Source: Actinophytocola xanthii
Lineage (GTDB): Bacteria > Actinomycetota > Actinomycetes > Mycobacteriales > Pseudonocardiaceae
DNA: 64,000 bases
NCBI RefSeq assembly: GCF_001921205.1
Contig: NZ_MSIE01000060.1
Location: 1-64,000, forward strand
Direction: 5' to 3'
Part shown: one piece after another, positions 51,937-60,553 of the stretch
Position numbering within the stretch: the first letter of the stretch is position 1
Layout of the letters: every line of letters starts with the position of its first letter
The notes under the pieces: generated by a model
The model's database searches: none
Seen by the model: only the letters and a program-made list of their open reading frames with translations
Told to the model about the DNA's origin: nothing
Translations under genes and position numbers: made by a program

Positions 51937-52551
51937 TCAGGACGTGCCGCCCGCGGGGTGGTCGCGCAGCATCCGCCAGCACAGGTAGAAGCACCCACCG
52001 GTCGCCGGCGCGCCGAGCACGGTGCTCGCGATGCCGAGCGGGGTCACCTGGCCGGCGAGGTAGAGCGGGACCAGCACCGCCGCGGCGACGACGTTCTTCG
52101 CCAGCAGCAGGGCGGTGCACAGTTGGTAGCGCCGGCGGCGCACCCGGTCTCGTCGCCAGACCCGCCGCTCCCCGCGCGCGGTCGCGACCACGAGCCCGAC
52201 CACCGGCCAGCCGACCAGCATGGAGCCCAGCAGCACCGCGGCACCGGCGATGTTGAGCAGCATGACCGGGAGGTAGTAGTCCACCGCGTTCCCGGTGCTG
52301 ACGGCGAGCGCCGCGGACGCCCCGACGACCAGCAGCGCGGCACCGGCCTGCCAGTACTTCCGGTCGGTGCGGAGCCGGAGGACCGCCAGCACGAGCACGC
52401 CGCCGACCGCGACCAGAGCCGCCGTCGGCACCTGGCCGGTCACCAGGTAGGCGATGAGGAACAGCGCCCGCGACGTGACGCCCTCGGCGACCGTGCGCCA
52501 CCCGCCCACCGCGGCGAACACCGACAGCGAGGTGCGGGTCAGCACGTTCAC
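51937..52551 (-). CDS. DUF3159-like integral membrane protein
   Basis: The 204-residue protein has five to six hydrophobic segments and begins 'LSVFAAVGGWRTVAEGVTSR' followed by 'ALFLIAYLVTGQ', the pattern of the actinobacterial DUF3159 family of unknown function. GTG 52551 overlaps the FAD monooxygenase stop by four bases, so the two are co-translated. It might shuttle or anchor something for the oxygenase, but nothing proves this. Confidence 0.8.
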   Translation of the reverse strand: MNVLTRTSLSVFAAVGGWRTVAEGVTSRALFLIAYLVTGQVPTAALVAVGGVLVLAVLRLRTDRKYWQAGAALLVVGASAALAVSTGNAVDYYLPVMLLNIAGAAVLLGSMLVGWPVVGLVVATARGERRVWRRDRVRRRRYQLCTALLLAKNVVAAAVLVPLYLAGQVTPLGIASTVLGAPATGGCFYLCWRMLRDHPAGGTS

Positions 52552-53648
52552 GGGCGCGCCCCCGCGGTCGCGGCGGTGTCCAGGTGCTCCCGGCGCATCG
52601 CGTCCTCGTAGGCGCCGATCGCGGCGGTCAACCCGCGCCGCCCGCCGGCGACATCGACCAGCGCGTCCCGCAGGCGGTGTGCGTCGCGCATCGCCAGGTT
52701 GGCACCGAAGCCCGGCGCCAGGTGGATCGCGTCGCCGAGGAGGGTCACCGGACCGGGCGACCAGGGCGGCGGCGGTGGGATCACCCCGATCCGGAGCGTG
52801 GCCGTCATGGCCGGCCACGCCTGGTCCAGCAGGTGTCGCACCGTCGGGTGCGGGTCGACGGTCGGGTCGGGGTGACCGGGCGCATGGGGCAGTGCCCACA
52901 TCACGTAGTCCTCGAGCCCCGCCACGGCGCGCGGGGCCAGCGCGGGCAGCCACCGGTCGCGTGCGGCAGCGGGTGGTTCGGTGTACCGCAGCACGCCCAG
53001 GGCCATCGTCGTGTCGCCCAGGCGCGCACTGGTGGCGCTGTCCCCGATCAGGTCCGGGAGCCCGGTGCCGGCCGCGAGGCGCAGCGGGGTCGCTCCCATC
53101 AGCATGCGCCGGCCGGTGTCGTGGACGCGTACCGCCGGCAGGTACTGGCCGCGGACGACCGAGCCGATCCCGTCCGCGCCGACCAGCACGTCGGCGGTGT
53201 CCGTGCCGCCGTCGGCGAACCACGCCCGGACCGTGCCGTCGGGCCGGTGCTCGAACCGGGTGAGCTCGGTGCCGAAGCGCACGGCGTCCTCGAGCCCGGT
53301 CAGCAACACCGCCCGCAGCAGCGGCCGGTGGGCCTGGCGGCCGGGCCGGGCGCCGGCCGTGCCGTCGTAGGCGCGCTCGCCGACCACCGCCGGCCTGCCG
53401 TCGACTTCGGACAGGAGCAGGGTGCGCTCGCGCGGGCGCCCCATGGTCGCTTCCACCATCGCGAGGTGCCCCGGTGGCAGACATGCCCGCAGCGCCGCCG
53501 TTGCCCGGTCGTCGAGGTGCAGGCTCACCCCCTGCGGGCGCCCCCGTGCCCCGTCCCGCTCGTACACGACGACGTCGACACCGACCCGGCGCAGGCCCTG
53601 GGCCAGCGTCAGCCCCCCGAGGCCGGCCCCCACCACGATCACCCTCAT
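52548..53648 (-). CDS. FAD-dependent monooxygenase
   Basis: The 366-residue flavoprotein has 'VVGAGLGGLTLAQGLRRVGV', 'DVLVGADGIGSVVR' and 'TLLGDAIHLAPGFGANLAMRD' (GD motif). It resembles the small group A monooxygenases that hydroxylate aromatic or terpenoid compounds. ATG 53648 has AAAGG seven bases upstream. A divergent tetR gene and a perfect 18-base palindrome suggest induction by substrate or product. Confidence 0.9.
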   Translation of the reverse strand: MRVIVVGAGLGGLTLAQGLRRVGVDVVVYERDGARGRPQGVSLHLDDRATAALRACLPPGHLAMVEATMGRPRERTLLLSEVDGRPAVVGERAYDGTAGARPGRQAHRPLLRAVLLTGLEDAVRFGTELTRFEHRPDGTVRAWFADGGTDTADVLVGADGIGSVVRGQYLPAVRVHDTGRRMLMGATPLRLAAGTGLPDLIGDSATSARLGDTTMALGVLRYTEPPAAARDRWLPALAPRAVAGLEDYVMWALPHAPGHPDPTVDPHPTVRHLLDQAWPAMTATLRIGVIPPPPPWSPGPVTLLGDAIHLAPGFGANLAMRDAHRLRDALVDVAGGRRGLTAAIGAYEDAMRREHLDTAATAGARP

Positions 53649-53660
53649 CCGGACACCTTT

Positions 53661-53678
53661 CTTCATCAGTTGATGAAG
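53661..53678. promoter_or_regulatory. 18 bp palindromic operator
   Basis: CTTCATCA-GT-TGATGAAG is a perfect dyad 13 bases upstream of the monooxygenase start. A second half-site, GATGAAG, lies at 53704-53710 near the tetR promoter. The regulator at 53736 is the likely binder. Confidence 0.7.
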
Positions 53679-53735
53679 TTCACCGTATCAAACTCCACCG
53701 TTCGATGAAGAAACCTGGGCTAGACTGTTCCGGTC

Positions 53736-54341
53736 ATGGCAGAGCGGAGTACGGCCGGTCGCCCCGGGCGTTGGCGGTCCGGTGCGGAGAGCAGGCAGCG
53801 GATCCTGGAGACCGCCCGGGCGCTGTTCCGCCAGCACGGGTTCGGCGGGACGACCGTGCGCGCGGTCGCCACCGAGGCCGGTGTCGACCCGGCGATGGTG
53901 TTCTACTTCTTCGGCACGAAGCAGGGCCTGTTCAGCGCCGCCCTCGAGATGCCGCCGCACGTGCCACCGGCCATCGAGGCTGTCTTCGAGGGAGGTCTGG
54001 CCGGCGTCGGGGAGCGCCTGGTCCGGACGCTGGTGGAGAACATGGACAGGTCCGACCGAAGTCCACTCGCGACCTTGACGAGATCGGCCCCGACCCACGA
54101 CCAGTCCCAGGCACTGCTCCGCGAGTTCATCGCCCGGGAGATCACCGCGCGGTTGACCGCGCTGCTCGACACGCCGGACGCGGAGGTGCGGGCGGGGATG
54201 GTGAACGTGCAGCTCCTCGGGCTGACCGTGGCGCGCTACATCGTCCGCATCGAGCCGATCGCCTCCGCCCCCGTCGAGGAGCTGGTCGCCAGGTTCGGTC
54301 CGGTCGTCCAGCACTGCCTGACCGGTCCGCCGGCAGCCTAG
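53736..54341 (+). CDS. TetR-family transcriptional regulator
   Basis: The 201-residue protein has a typical N-terminal domain ('ARALFRQHGFGGTTVRAVAT' and 'EAGVDPAMVFYFFGTKQGLF') and the C-terminal domain of the TetR_C_17-like type ('NVQLLGLTVARYIVRIEPIA'). TAGACT lies 13-18 bases before ATG 53736. It is divergent from the monooxygenase-DUF3159 operon and probably represses it. Confidence 0.92.
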   Translation: MAERSTAGRPGRWRSGAESRQRILETARALFRQHGFGGTTVRAVATEAGVDPAMVFYFFGTKQGLFSAALEMPPHVPPAIEAVFEGGLAGVGERLVRTLVENMDRSDRSPLATLTRSAPTHDQSQALLREFIAREITARLTALLDTPDAEVRAGMVNVQLLGLTVARYIVRIEPIASAPVEELVARFGPVVQHCLTGPPAA

Positions 54342-54363
54342 GGCGTACTTCGGGAGGGAACAG

Positions 54364-54783
54364 GTGTCGCTTCCTGGTTGTGGAGACCGGATCGACGAGT
54401 TGTCCGGTGCGAGTGGACTGTCGATGACCGGGGAGTTCCCCGCGCGGGCCGACCGGAGCGGGGACGGGCTGTTCGCGGGCACGGTGACGGTCGCCAGTAC
54501 GGACCGCACGGTCGCGGGGGTGACGACGCCGGCGGCCGAGGTGTACGTGACCGCGGGCGGCGAGGTCGTGGCCGTGCCGCTCGCCCAGGACCTGGTCGGT
54601 CGGATGATCCGTCTCGGGCCGGGCGAGCGCCAGGTGTTCCCCGCGGCGGGGTCCCTTCGGCACTGTGCCACGGGCGAGGCTCTGCCCGCGGGGCGCTACG
54701 AGGTGTTCGCCGTGGTGGTGGTCAATAGCGGGGACGGGCAGGCGGTGGTCGTCGGGGGACCCTGGCCGCTCGAGGTGGGCTGA
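54364..54783 (+). CDS. Hypothetical beta-rich protein
   Basis: The 139-residue protein starts 'MSLPGCGDRIDELSGASG' and then looks like a beta sandwich ('GTVTVASTDRTVAGVTTPAA', 'YEVFAVVVVNSGDGQAVVVG'). No signal peptide is present, yet the fold pattern resembles secreted or surface domains, and the 'PGCG' start recalls a mature lipoprotein, so a lost leader is possible. GGGAGGG lies seven bases before GTG 54364. A strong hairpin follows the stop. It lies 22 bases after the tetR stop and may share its mRNA. Confidence 0.6.
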   Translation: MSLPGCGDRIDELSGASGLSMTGEFPARADRSGDGLFAGTVTVASTDRTVAGVTTPAAEVYVTAGGEVVAVPLAQDLVGRMIRLGPGERQVFPAAGSLRHCATGEALPAGRYEVFAVVVVNSGDGQAVVVGGPWPLEVG

Positions 54784-54792
54784 ACTCGGCTG

Positions 54793-54831
54793 GGTGCGGC
54801 CGGGGGGCGTCACGCGCCCTCCGGCCGCACC
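54793..54831. terminator. Bidirectional hairpin terminator
   Basis: GGTGCGGCCGG...CCGGCCGCACC pairs over 11 perfect bases (54793-54803 with 54821-54831), and the stem continues through GGGCG/CGCCC to a five-base loop with one mismatched position. It lies between the convergent 54364 gene and the protease gene and would end both transcripts. Confidence 0.7.
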
Positions 54832-54837
54832 GGCTGG

Positions 54838-55842
54838 TCAGGTCACGATGGAGACACCGAACCTGGCCTGGACCCGGCTCCACAGCTCGGCGTAGCGGGT
54901 GTTGCCGCTCGCGGCGATGTTGTGCCCGCGGATGTGCTTGTCGGTGCCGCTCACGCTCAGGGCGTACACCGGTGAGCCGGAGTCGCCGCCCTGGGTGAGG
55001 ACTCCGCCGGTCCACACCATCACCGGCGACTTGCAGCCGCTCGAGGTGCACACGATGCCGTTGACGCTGTTCACGGTGTGTCCACAGTGTTCACCGGTGG
55101 TCCGGCCGCTGTGGCAGTAGTTGGTGAAGCCCACGACCGGGTTCCCCGCGGAGGCGACGTGGTGGCCGGTCGAGCTGTTGACGCCGCCGACGTAGATGAA
55201 CGAGCCGTAGGACTCGCCGCCCAGCAGCACCATGTCCTGGCTCGGCAGCCCGTTGCCGAACGCGGTTCCGAAGTAGCGGCCACCGAGCTCGGTGAACGCG
55301 TTGGTCCCGTTGCCGAAGCAGTGCCCGGCGGTCACCATGAACCGCGCGCCGGACGAGTTCTGCACCGTGTAGCCGGCACTGCAGTGGGGCAACCCGGGGG
55401 TGTCGGTGATCCCGGCACCACCCCAGTAGGCCGGCACGTCGTCGCGGCGGCTGAAGTTGTCGGTGACGGCCTGGCGGCGGACCTCGACCATCCCCCGGTG
55501 CGGGCCGACCAGCGACGAGACCACCTCGGCCGGGGCGTCGGTCTCGACGACGACCTTGCCGCTGACCGCGTCGGCGTAGGCACCGAAGGTGTAGCGGGTT
55601 CCGTTGTCGCGAACGTGGTCCGCGATTCTCTTCTGGATGCTGGCCGACGCCCGGCTGACCTCGGCGCTGACCGCGAGAGCGGATCTGCCCGAGGCCTGGT
55701 CGGCCGGGACCGCGCGCTGCGTGGCCGACCTCCCGTTCCCGTCGGGTTTGCCTTCGGCCTGTGCCAGCGTCGTGCCGACCGCCATCGCGACCGCCGCGAC
55801 GGCGAGCGAGGTCAGCAGGTTCCTTCTCAATCGCACGCCCAT
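54838..55842 (-). CDS. Secreted chymotrypsin-like serine protease, streptogrisin/alpha-lytic type (S1)
   Basis: The 334-residue precursor has a signal peptide (cut near 'TTLAQAEG'), a propeptide and a protease domain with the His in 'FMVTAGHCFGNG', the Asp in 'LPSQDMVLLGG' and the Ser in 'TQGGDSGSPVYAL'. Cysteines in 'AGHC', 'NYCHSG', 'EHCGH' and 'CTSSGCK' form disulfides. Such proteases are activated by removing their own propeptide outside the cell. The I36-type inhibitor gene 2.3 kb away could be a partner, though this is inference. Confidence 0.93.
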   Translation of the reverse strand: MGVRLRRNLLTSLAVAAVAMAVGTTLAQAEGKPDGNGRSATQRAVPADQASGRSALAVSAEVSRASASIQKRIADHVRDNGTRYTFGAYADAVSGKVVVETDAPAEVVSSLVGPHRGMVEVRRQAVTDNFSRRDDVPAYWGGAGITDTPGLPHCSAGYTVQNSSGARFMVTAGHCFGNGTNAFTELGGRYFGTAFGNGLPSQDMVLLGGESYGSFIYVGGVNSSTGHHVASAGNPVVGFTNYCHSGRTTGEHCGHTVNSVNGIVCTSSGCKSPVMVWTGGVLTQGGDSGSPVYALSVSGTDKHIRGHNIAASGNTRYAELWSRVQARFGVSIVT

Positions 55843-55983
55843 GCCCCTTCCTCGAATGGGAGGCGCGCTCGAGTCACTCGTGATCGCATGTCCTCCCCCA
55901 GTGATGCCCAAGAACATCGCGGTCCAGAAGGGACCATGACGGGCACCACGGACAACGTCACCCGATCGAGGGACGACGGCGGG

Positions 55984-56295
55984 CTAGGTCAACCCACCTA
56001 CCCAGGAGTCCTTCACCACAACGTGCCGCAGACCGCCGGACTCCTCGATGTGGCGAAACCACTCCCGGCATTCAGGAACGGTGTTCACGAGCCGCGCCGC
56101 CTCCTCCGCCTCGGCGTGGCCGCGCCAGACGAGCACGTCCAGCCAGCTGCCGTCCTCCTCCTGGGTCAGGAACGCGGCGAGGCAGGCGGGGAACCGCCGT
56201 CGCAGCGCCTCGATCATCGCCGGCCGCTCGGCCAACAGCTTCTCCTCGGCTCCGGGGTGGACCGTGAACCGGGCGAGCTCGATCACCATCGTCAT
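55984..56295 (-). CDS. Antibiotic biosynthesis monooxygenase (ABM)-domain protein
   Basis: The 103-residue protein is a single dimeric alpha+beta barrel domain: 'VIELARFTVHPGAEEKLLAE', 'AAFLTQEEDGSWLDVLVWRG' and a helix ending in 'WFRHIEES'. Relatives act on quinones, haem or polyketides or have no known activity. ATG 56295 overlaps the STAND-protein stop by four bases, so they are co-translated. Confidence 0.82.
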   Translation of the reverse strand: MTMVIELARFTVHPGAEEKLLAERPAMIEALRRRFPACLAAFLTQEEDGSWLDVLVWRGHAEAEEAARLVNTVPECREWFRHIEESGGLRHVVVKDSWVGGLT

Positions 56296-57911
56296 GCCGC
56301 GACCGTAGCTTCGGGCACCGACAGTTCCGCCGCTCGTCCGGAGCCCGTGGCCCGCTGGGCGGCGAACACGGTGAGGACGATCACGGTGAGGACGAGCACG
56401 GCCACCATCAGCACCACCACGAGACGGCGCATCCTGGCGAGCCTGCCGGCGACGGCAAGCTCGGTCGCGTGGCTGGCGTCGAGGAACGCGCGCTCCCGCT
56501 GGTTCAGCGCCGATCCCCCGATCCCGGCGTGCTCCAGAGCGACCGTCAGGCGTGCGCCGCGGTACAGCAGGTCGGGATCCCGGCCCAGCGCGACCCAGGC
56601 GTTGCTGGCCTCGGCGAGCCCGCTCCGTACGAACAGGCTCTGCCGGGCCTGGTCGAGCCAGGCACCGAACCGGGGCCAGCCGGTGAGGACGGCGTCGTGC
56701 GCCAGCTCGACGGTGGTCTCGCCGACCGTCACGAGCCGGGCCGCCGTCAGGCGCTCCAGCGCCGTGCGGACCGCCGGGTCGTCCTCGTCCAGCTCGTCGA
56801 GCTGGACCCGGCGGCGGGCCGGCACACCCGCCTCCCCGGGCGCCACCAACCGCAGGAGCAGGTCCCTGGCGGCCGACTGGTGCCGGGCGTCCATGCCCCG
56901 GTACGTGTTCTCCGCGGTCTCCGCGACGAGCGCGGCGATCCCGCCGCCGGTCTCGTAGGCGGCCAGCGACAGCGTCGTCCCCGACCGCAGCTCCCAGGCC
57001 CTGGCCAGGGCCGCCGCCAGCCAGGCCAGGCCGCCGGGCTGGTCGACGGTCTCGGCCACCAGCCGCACGGCGAGCGCCGTCTCCACGTGGTACCCGCTGC
57101 GGGCCGCCGGTTGGGTGATCGCCGCACCGAGCTCGTCGGGCGTCATCGGCACCACCGCGAGCCGCGCGGAGGGCGCGACCTCCGCGACACAGCCCGCCAA
57201 CGCGTCGGCGCGGACGCCGAGGACCACCCGAACGCCGGCCTGGGCCGCGTCGCGCAGCGCCGCGACGAGCTCACCCCGCTCTGCGGGGTCGCCCTGGCCG
57301 GCGAGGACCCGCTCGAACTGGTCGACGACCAGCAGGAGCCGGGGATCCTCACCGCGGCGGCTGGTCAGCGCCCGGGTGCGCGCCGCGCACTCCCGCGGCG
57401 GAACCGTCCCCGGCGTGAGCACCACGGCCCGCAGGCCGGTCCCCGGGAGCAACCCGGCCCGCAGCAGCGAGGAGACGCCGGACCCGGACGGTCCGCTCAC
57501 GGCCACCAGCGTGTGCTCGTCGACCAGGCGCAGCAGCTCGCACACCAGCGGGGCCCGGCCGAACAGCACCGCGCCGTCGCCGGCGTCCAGCGAGGCGCCG
57601 CCCGGATAGGGCGCCGCACGCCGGGTGCTCGCGTCGGTGTCCGCCGCCAGGACGCGCATGACCGAGGACCAGCGGGCCATCCAGCCCGTTTCGTCACCAC
57701 CGCAGGCACGGACGTAGGCCAGCGTCACGGCGAGGCTCGGCAGCCGGTCGCCGCGCGCGGCCTGGGCCAGGGTCGTCGGCGCGTAGTGGGCGCGCTTGGC
57801 CAGCTCCCGGTAGCCGGGGCTCCCCGCGGCGTGGCGCAGCCTGCGCAGCTCGAAGGCGAACCGTTGGACGACCCCCGCGTCGGGATCGATGGCGCGTTCA
57901 GGACGGGACAT
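56292..57911 (-). CDS. nSTAND1-type NTPase with helix-turn-helix and C-terminal membrane anchor, degenerate Walker A
   Basis: The 539-residue protein has an N-terminal Cro/XRE-like helix-turn-helix (residues 18-80, 'LAKRAHYAPTTLAQAARGDR'), a STAND NTPase (Walker A region 140-153 GPSGSGVSSLLRAG; Walker B 'LLLVVDQFERVL', Asp197) and one C-terminal span ('RRLVVVLMVAVLVLTVIVLT'). The Walker A lysine is replaced by Val146 while the rest is intact. Related proteins continue into WD40 repeats, absent here. ATG 57911 has GGAG eight bases upstream. It faces the I36-inhibitor gene across 219 bases. Confidence 0.83.
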   Translation of the reverse strand: MSRPERAIDPDAGVVQRFAFELRRLRHAAGSPGYRELAKRAHYAPTTLAQAARGDRLPSLAVTLAYVRACGGDETGWMARWSSVMRVLAADTDASTRRAAPYPGGASLDAGDGAVLFGRAPLVCELLRLVDEHTLVAVSGPSGSGVSSLLRAGLLPGTGLRAVVLTPGTVPPRECAARTRALTSRRGEDPRLLLVVDQFERVLAGQGDPAERGELVAALRDAAQAGVRVVLGVRADALAGCVAEVAPSARLAVVPMTPDELGAAITQPAARSGYHVETALAVRLVAETVDQPGGLAWLAAALARAWELRSGTTLSLAAYETGGGIAALVAETAENTYRGMDARHQSAARDLLLRLVAPGEAGVPARRRVQLDELDEDDPAVRTALERLTAARLVTVGETTVELAHDAVLTGWPRFGAWLDQARQSLFVRSGLAEASNAWVALGRDPDLLYRGARLTVALEHAGIGGSALNQRERAFLDASHATELAVAGRLARMRRLVVVLMVAVLVLTVIVLTVFAAQRATGSGRAAELSVPEATVAA

Positions 57912-58130
57912 CGGAATCACTCCCCCAAGTGAAAGCCCGACCTCGGAGTCTTCCCGCCCTCGTCGTCGTGCACAACCTCGTCGCCCTGGATCACAGGAAC
58001 TTCTACGGAACCGGTCCCCCGCGCGTTGTGCGGGGTTTGTGCGTGCGGTGCCGGCGAAGGGCTCCGCACAACCGCTCGCCCCGCTAGACCTTGTCCCGCG
58101 CAACACAACCGACCTCATCGGAGGAGTCAC

Positions 58131-58616
58131 ATGTCTCGAAAGCTGTTCGCCAGGCTGGCCGGTATCACCGTGGCGGTCGCCGCGTCGAGCGTCGCGCTGC
58201 TGGCCGCACCGGCGTCGGCCGCACCGGCACCCGGCGTGGACAAGCCGATCCCGGCCGCGCCGAAGGGGCCGTACTGCTCGTCGGGCTACCACTGCGTGTT
58301 CTGGTCCGCGCTCGGCAGCGCGTCGCACGACTACTTCAACAGCGACGTCAACTTCACCGACGACCTGCTCACCAACGGCGAGGTCGTCAACGACAACATC
58401 TGGTCGGCCAGCAACTCCTCCACCGGGGGGTACGAGAGCCACTACTACTACGACATCAGCTACGGCGGGGGCCTGGTGTTCTGCGTGAACCCTGGCGGGG
58501 CCGTGGAGTACACCGAGCTCACCGACGACCTGGTCGACGGCAACGGTGTCGCCCAGCGGGACGAGGCGAGCTCGCTGCGCCTGCGCGGAACCACGACGAT
58601 CCCATGCTTCAACTGA
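58131..58616 (+). CDS. Secreted peptidase inhibitor, family I36-like
   Basis: The 161-residue precursor has a classical signal peptide (cut near 'APASAAPAP') and a mature domain with 'GYHCVFWSALG' and 'NNIWSA'-like turns, matching the I36 (SMPI, metalloprotease inhibitor) fold. Four cysteines ('PYCSSGYHC', 'LVFCVN', 'IPCFN') can form two disulfides. GGAGGAG lies six bases before ATG 58131. The 219-base upstream gap has GTTGTGCGG (58025-58033) inverted at 58064-58072, a possible regulatory site. It may inhibit secreted proteases encoded nearby. Confidence 0.85.
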   Translation: MSRKLFARLAGITVAVAASSVALLAAPASAAPAPGVDKPIPAAPKGPYCSSGYHCVFWSALGSASHDYFNSDVNFTDDLLTNGEVVNDNIWSASNSSTGGYESHYYYDISYGGGLVFCVNPGGAVEYTELTDDLVDGNGVAQRDEASSLRLRGTTTIPCFN

Positions 58617-59527
58617 CCGACGGCACTCCCGAGGGCCCCGGCGACCAGCGGTCGCCGGGCCCCCGGGCCCGCTTCACGTTCGCGGTCGCGACGCTGCTGG
58701 CGTCGGCGGCGGCAACCGCTGCCCTGCTCGTCTCCGGCGACGCCGCCCGGCGGCCGGACCCGTCGCGAGCCACCGGCGTGCCACCCGTCTTCGCCCTCTA
58801 CGAGCACGACCTGCCCGGCCAACGGCGGATCGCGGTCGCCAACGACCGGTTGGTGACCGAGTGCATGGCCCGCGCCGGGCTGGCGTACGAGTCGGCCACC
58901 GCCCGCGCCGGCGGGGAGCTGGCCGAGCCGGATCCGCAGCAGCCGTTCGGCCCGGAGAGCATCGAGCAGCTGGCGCCGGTCACCGAACCCGCGCCACCCC
59001 AGGAGGTCGCGCGGAACGACGACTACCTGCACGCGCTCTACGGCCCGCCGGATCGGCGCGTCGCGGTGCGCGGTGCGCGGCTGCGGGTGTCCGGTCCGGC
59101 GCACGGGTGCGTCGCCGAGGCCGCCGCACGCCTGCTGGGCGCGGACCGTCCACGGTGGATGCTGCTCAAGGTGCTCCTGTTCGAGGCCGCCGAGGACGCC
59201 CGCCACGACGTCGAGTCCGACGAGGAGCTGCGGGCGGCCACCCGCCGGTGGCGGGCGTGCATGGGCGCGGCGGGGTTCCGCGCCGAGGACCCGGTGGAGC
59301 TGTTCGACGGGCTGTCGGCGACCGGGGACCTGCGGGAGGTGCCGGAGCTGCGTGCGGACGTGCGGTGCAAGCGGGAGACGGGGTACCTCGAGGTCGCCTA
59401 CGCCCGCCTGGCCCTGGCCCAGCAACGCCGCCTGGACGCCGACCCGAGCGTGGCCGCGGACTGGCTGCGGCTGGTGAACCACCAGAAGAACGTCGCCAAC
59501 GAGGTCCTCGCCGCCGACCGGAGGTGA
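58604..59527 (+). CDS. Hypothetical protein with one membrane span and paired cysteines
   Basis: The 307-residue protein has a short cytoplasmic start, a hydrophobic segment (residues 22-43, 'FTFAVATLLASAAATAALLV') and an external domain with repeated Cys-helix units ('TECMARAGL', 'HGCVAEAAARLL', 'WRACMGAAGF', 'VRCKRETGY'). I do not know the family; similar four-Cys proteins are seen in actinobacteria. ATG 58604 overlaps the I36 gene by 13 bases and has no good ribosome site of its own, so it is likely translated by reinitiation after the inhibitor. Confidence 0.72.
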   Translation: MLQLTDGTPEGPGDQRSPGPRARFTFAVATLLASAAATAALLVSGDAARRPDPSRATGVPPVFALYEHDLPGQRRIAVANDRLVTECMARAGLAYESATARAGGELAEPDPQQPFGPESIEQLAPVTEPAPPQEVARNDDYLHALYGPPDRRVAVRGARLRVSGPAHGCVAEAAARLLGADRPRWMLLKVLLFEAAEDARHDVESDEELRAATRRWRACMGAAGFRAEDPVELFDGLSATGDLREVPELRADVRCKRETGYLEVAYARLALAQQRRLDADPSVAADWLRLVNHQKNVANEVLAADRR

Positions 59528-59573
59528 CGGTGTCACCCGTTCGGGGCGACGGCGGGCGCCCTACGCTCGGGAG

Positions 59574-60536
59574 GTGAGCACACCGTCCGAAGGGGACTCA
59601 CCGGGACAGGGTGGACCGTGGCTCCCCCACGCCGCGCCGGCGGAGCCCGAACCGGCACCGAGCGCACCGACCCGGCCGGCCGCGGTGACCGCGGCGTTCT
59701 GGCTCGTGCTGGCGAGCGCGGGGTTGTCCATCGTCTCGGTAGGAGTGTTCTTCGCGCTCTACTGGCAGGACGTCCGCGAGTGGATGCGGGAGGACTACCT
59801 CGCCTACGGCGAGAACTACACCGAGGCCGATCTCACCGGGTCGGCGTGGTTCTTCACCATGCTCTGCATCGCGCTCGCCGCGCTGGGGGCCACGCCGTAC
59901 GTGACGTTCGCCTTCGTCGCGCGGCGCGGGGCGAACTGGGCCCGGATCACGCTGACCGTGCTGGTCCTGTGCGGGGGCTTCGTCATGCTGGTGCTGACGG
60001 TGGTGCCGTACGGGGGCGCGCTGACCGACTCGCTGCCGTTGCGCCTGGTGCTGTTCGTGAACACCGTGTTCTCGGCGAGCGTCGTCGTCCTGCTGTTTCG
60101 CGACAGCGCCGACCGGTTCTTCGCGCTGTCGTTACCGGAGGTACCCGGGAACGCCGACCCGGTGGTGGACCCCGTGCCCTGGTATCCGTCCGACCTCGCG
60201 GGCGAGGGGTGCTGCGAGATCGTGGTCACCGCCCCGAGTTTCGAGTGGCTCGCCGGCTTCACGAAGAAGCTCGTCGATGAACGATTTGTCGCTTGTGGAC
60301 AGATAATCCGGGAGATTCGGTCCATCTACTGGTGGGACGGTGCGGTCCGGCACGGGACGGAGGCTCGGGTGGCGCTGCACACTCGCCGGACCCTCGTGCC
60401 CGAGATCGTCGCCCTGACCGAGGAACTGCACCCGTACGAGACCCCGTGTGTCGTCGTCACGCCTCTGGTGGGTGGGAGCCCCGCATACCTCGACTGGGTC
60501 GAGGAGGAGACGCGGGAGCCTGCCCAACCCAGGTGA
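59574..60536 (+). CDS. Four-span membrane protein fused to a CutA1 domain
   Basis: This 320-residue protein has a Pro-rich start, four membrane spans (about residues 37-62, 91-115, 123-145, 156-175) and a C-terminal CutA1 domain (213-312). The domain shows 'CCEIVVTAPSFEWLAGFTKK', 'LVDERFVACGQIIREIRSIY', 'WWDGAVRHGTEARVALHT' and 'HPYETPCVVVTPL'. CutA1 proteins are normally free cytoplasmic trimers linked to metal tolerance. Membrane attachment is unusual and suggests a channel or sensor tied to a trimeric metal-binding domain. GTG 59574 is the start, 46 bases after the preceding stop. Confidence 0.82.
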   Translation: MSTPSEGDSPGQGGPWLPHAAPAEPEPAPSAPTRPAAVTAAFWLVLASAGLSIVSVGVFFALYWQDVREWMREDYLAYGENYTEADLTGSAWFFTMLCIALAALGATPYVTFAFVARRGANWARITLTVLVLCGGFVMLVLTVVPYGGALTDSLPLRLVLFVNTVFSASVVVLLFRDSADRFFALSLPEVPGNADPVVDPVPWYPSDLAGEGCCEIVVTAPSFEWLAGFTKKLVDERFVACGQIIREIRSIYWWDGAVRHGTEARVALHTRRTLVPEIVALTEELHPYETPCVVVTPLVGGSPAYLDWVEEETREPAQPR

Positions 60537-60553
60537 ACCCGGGGACGCCGTGG

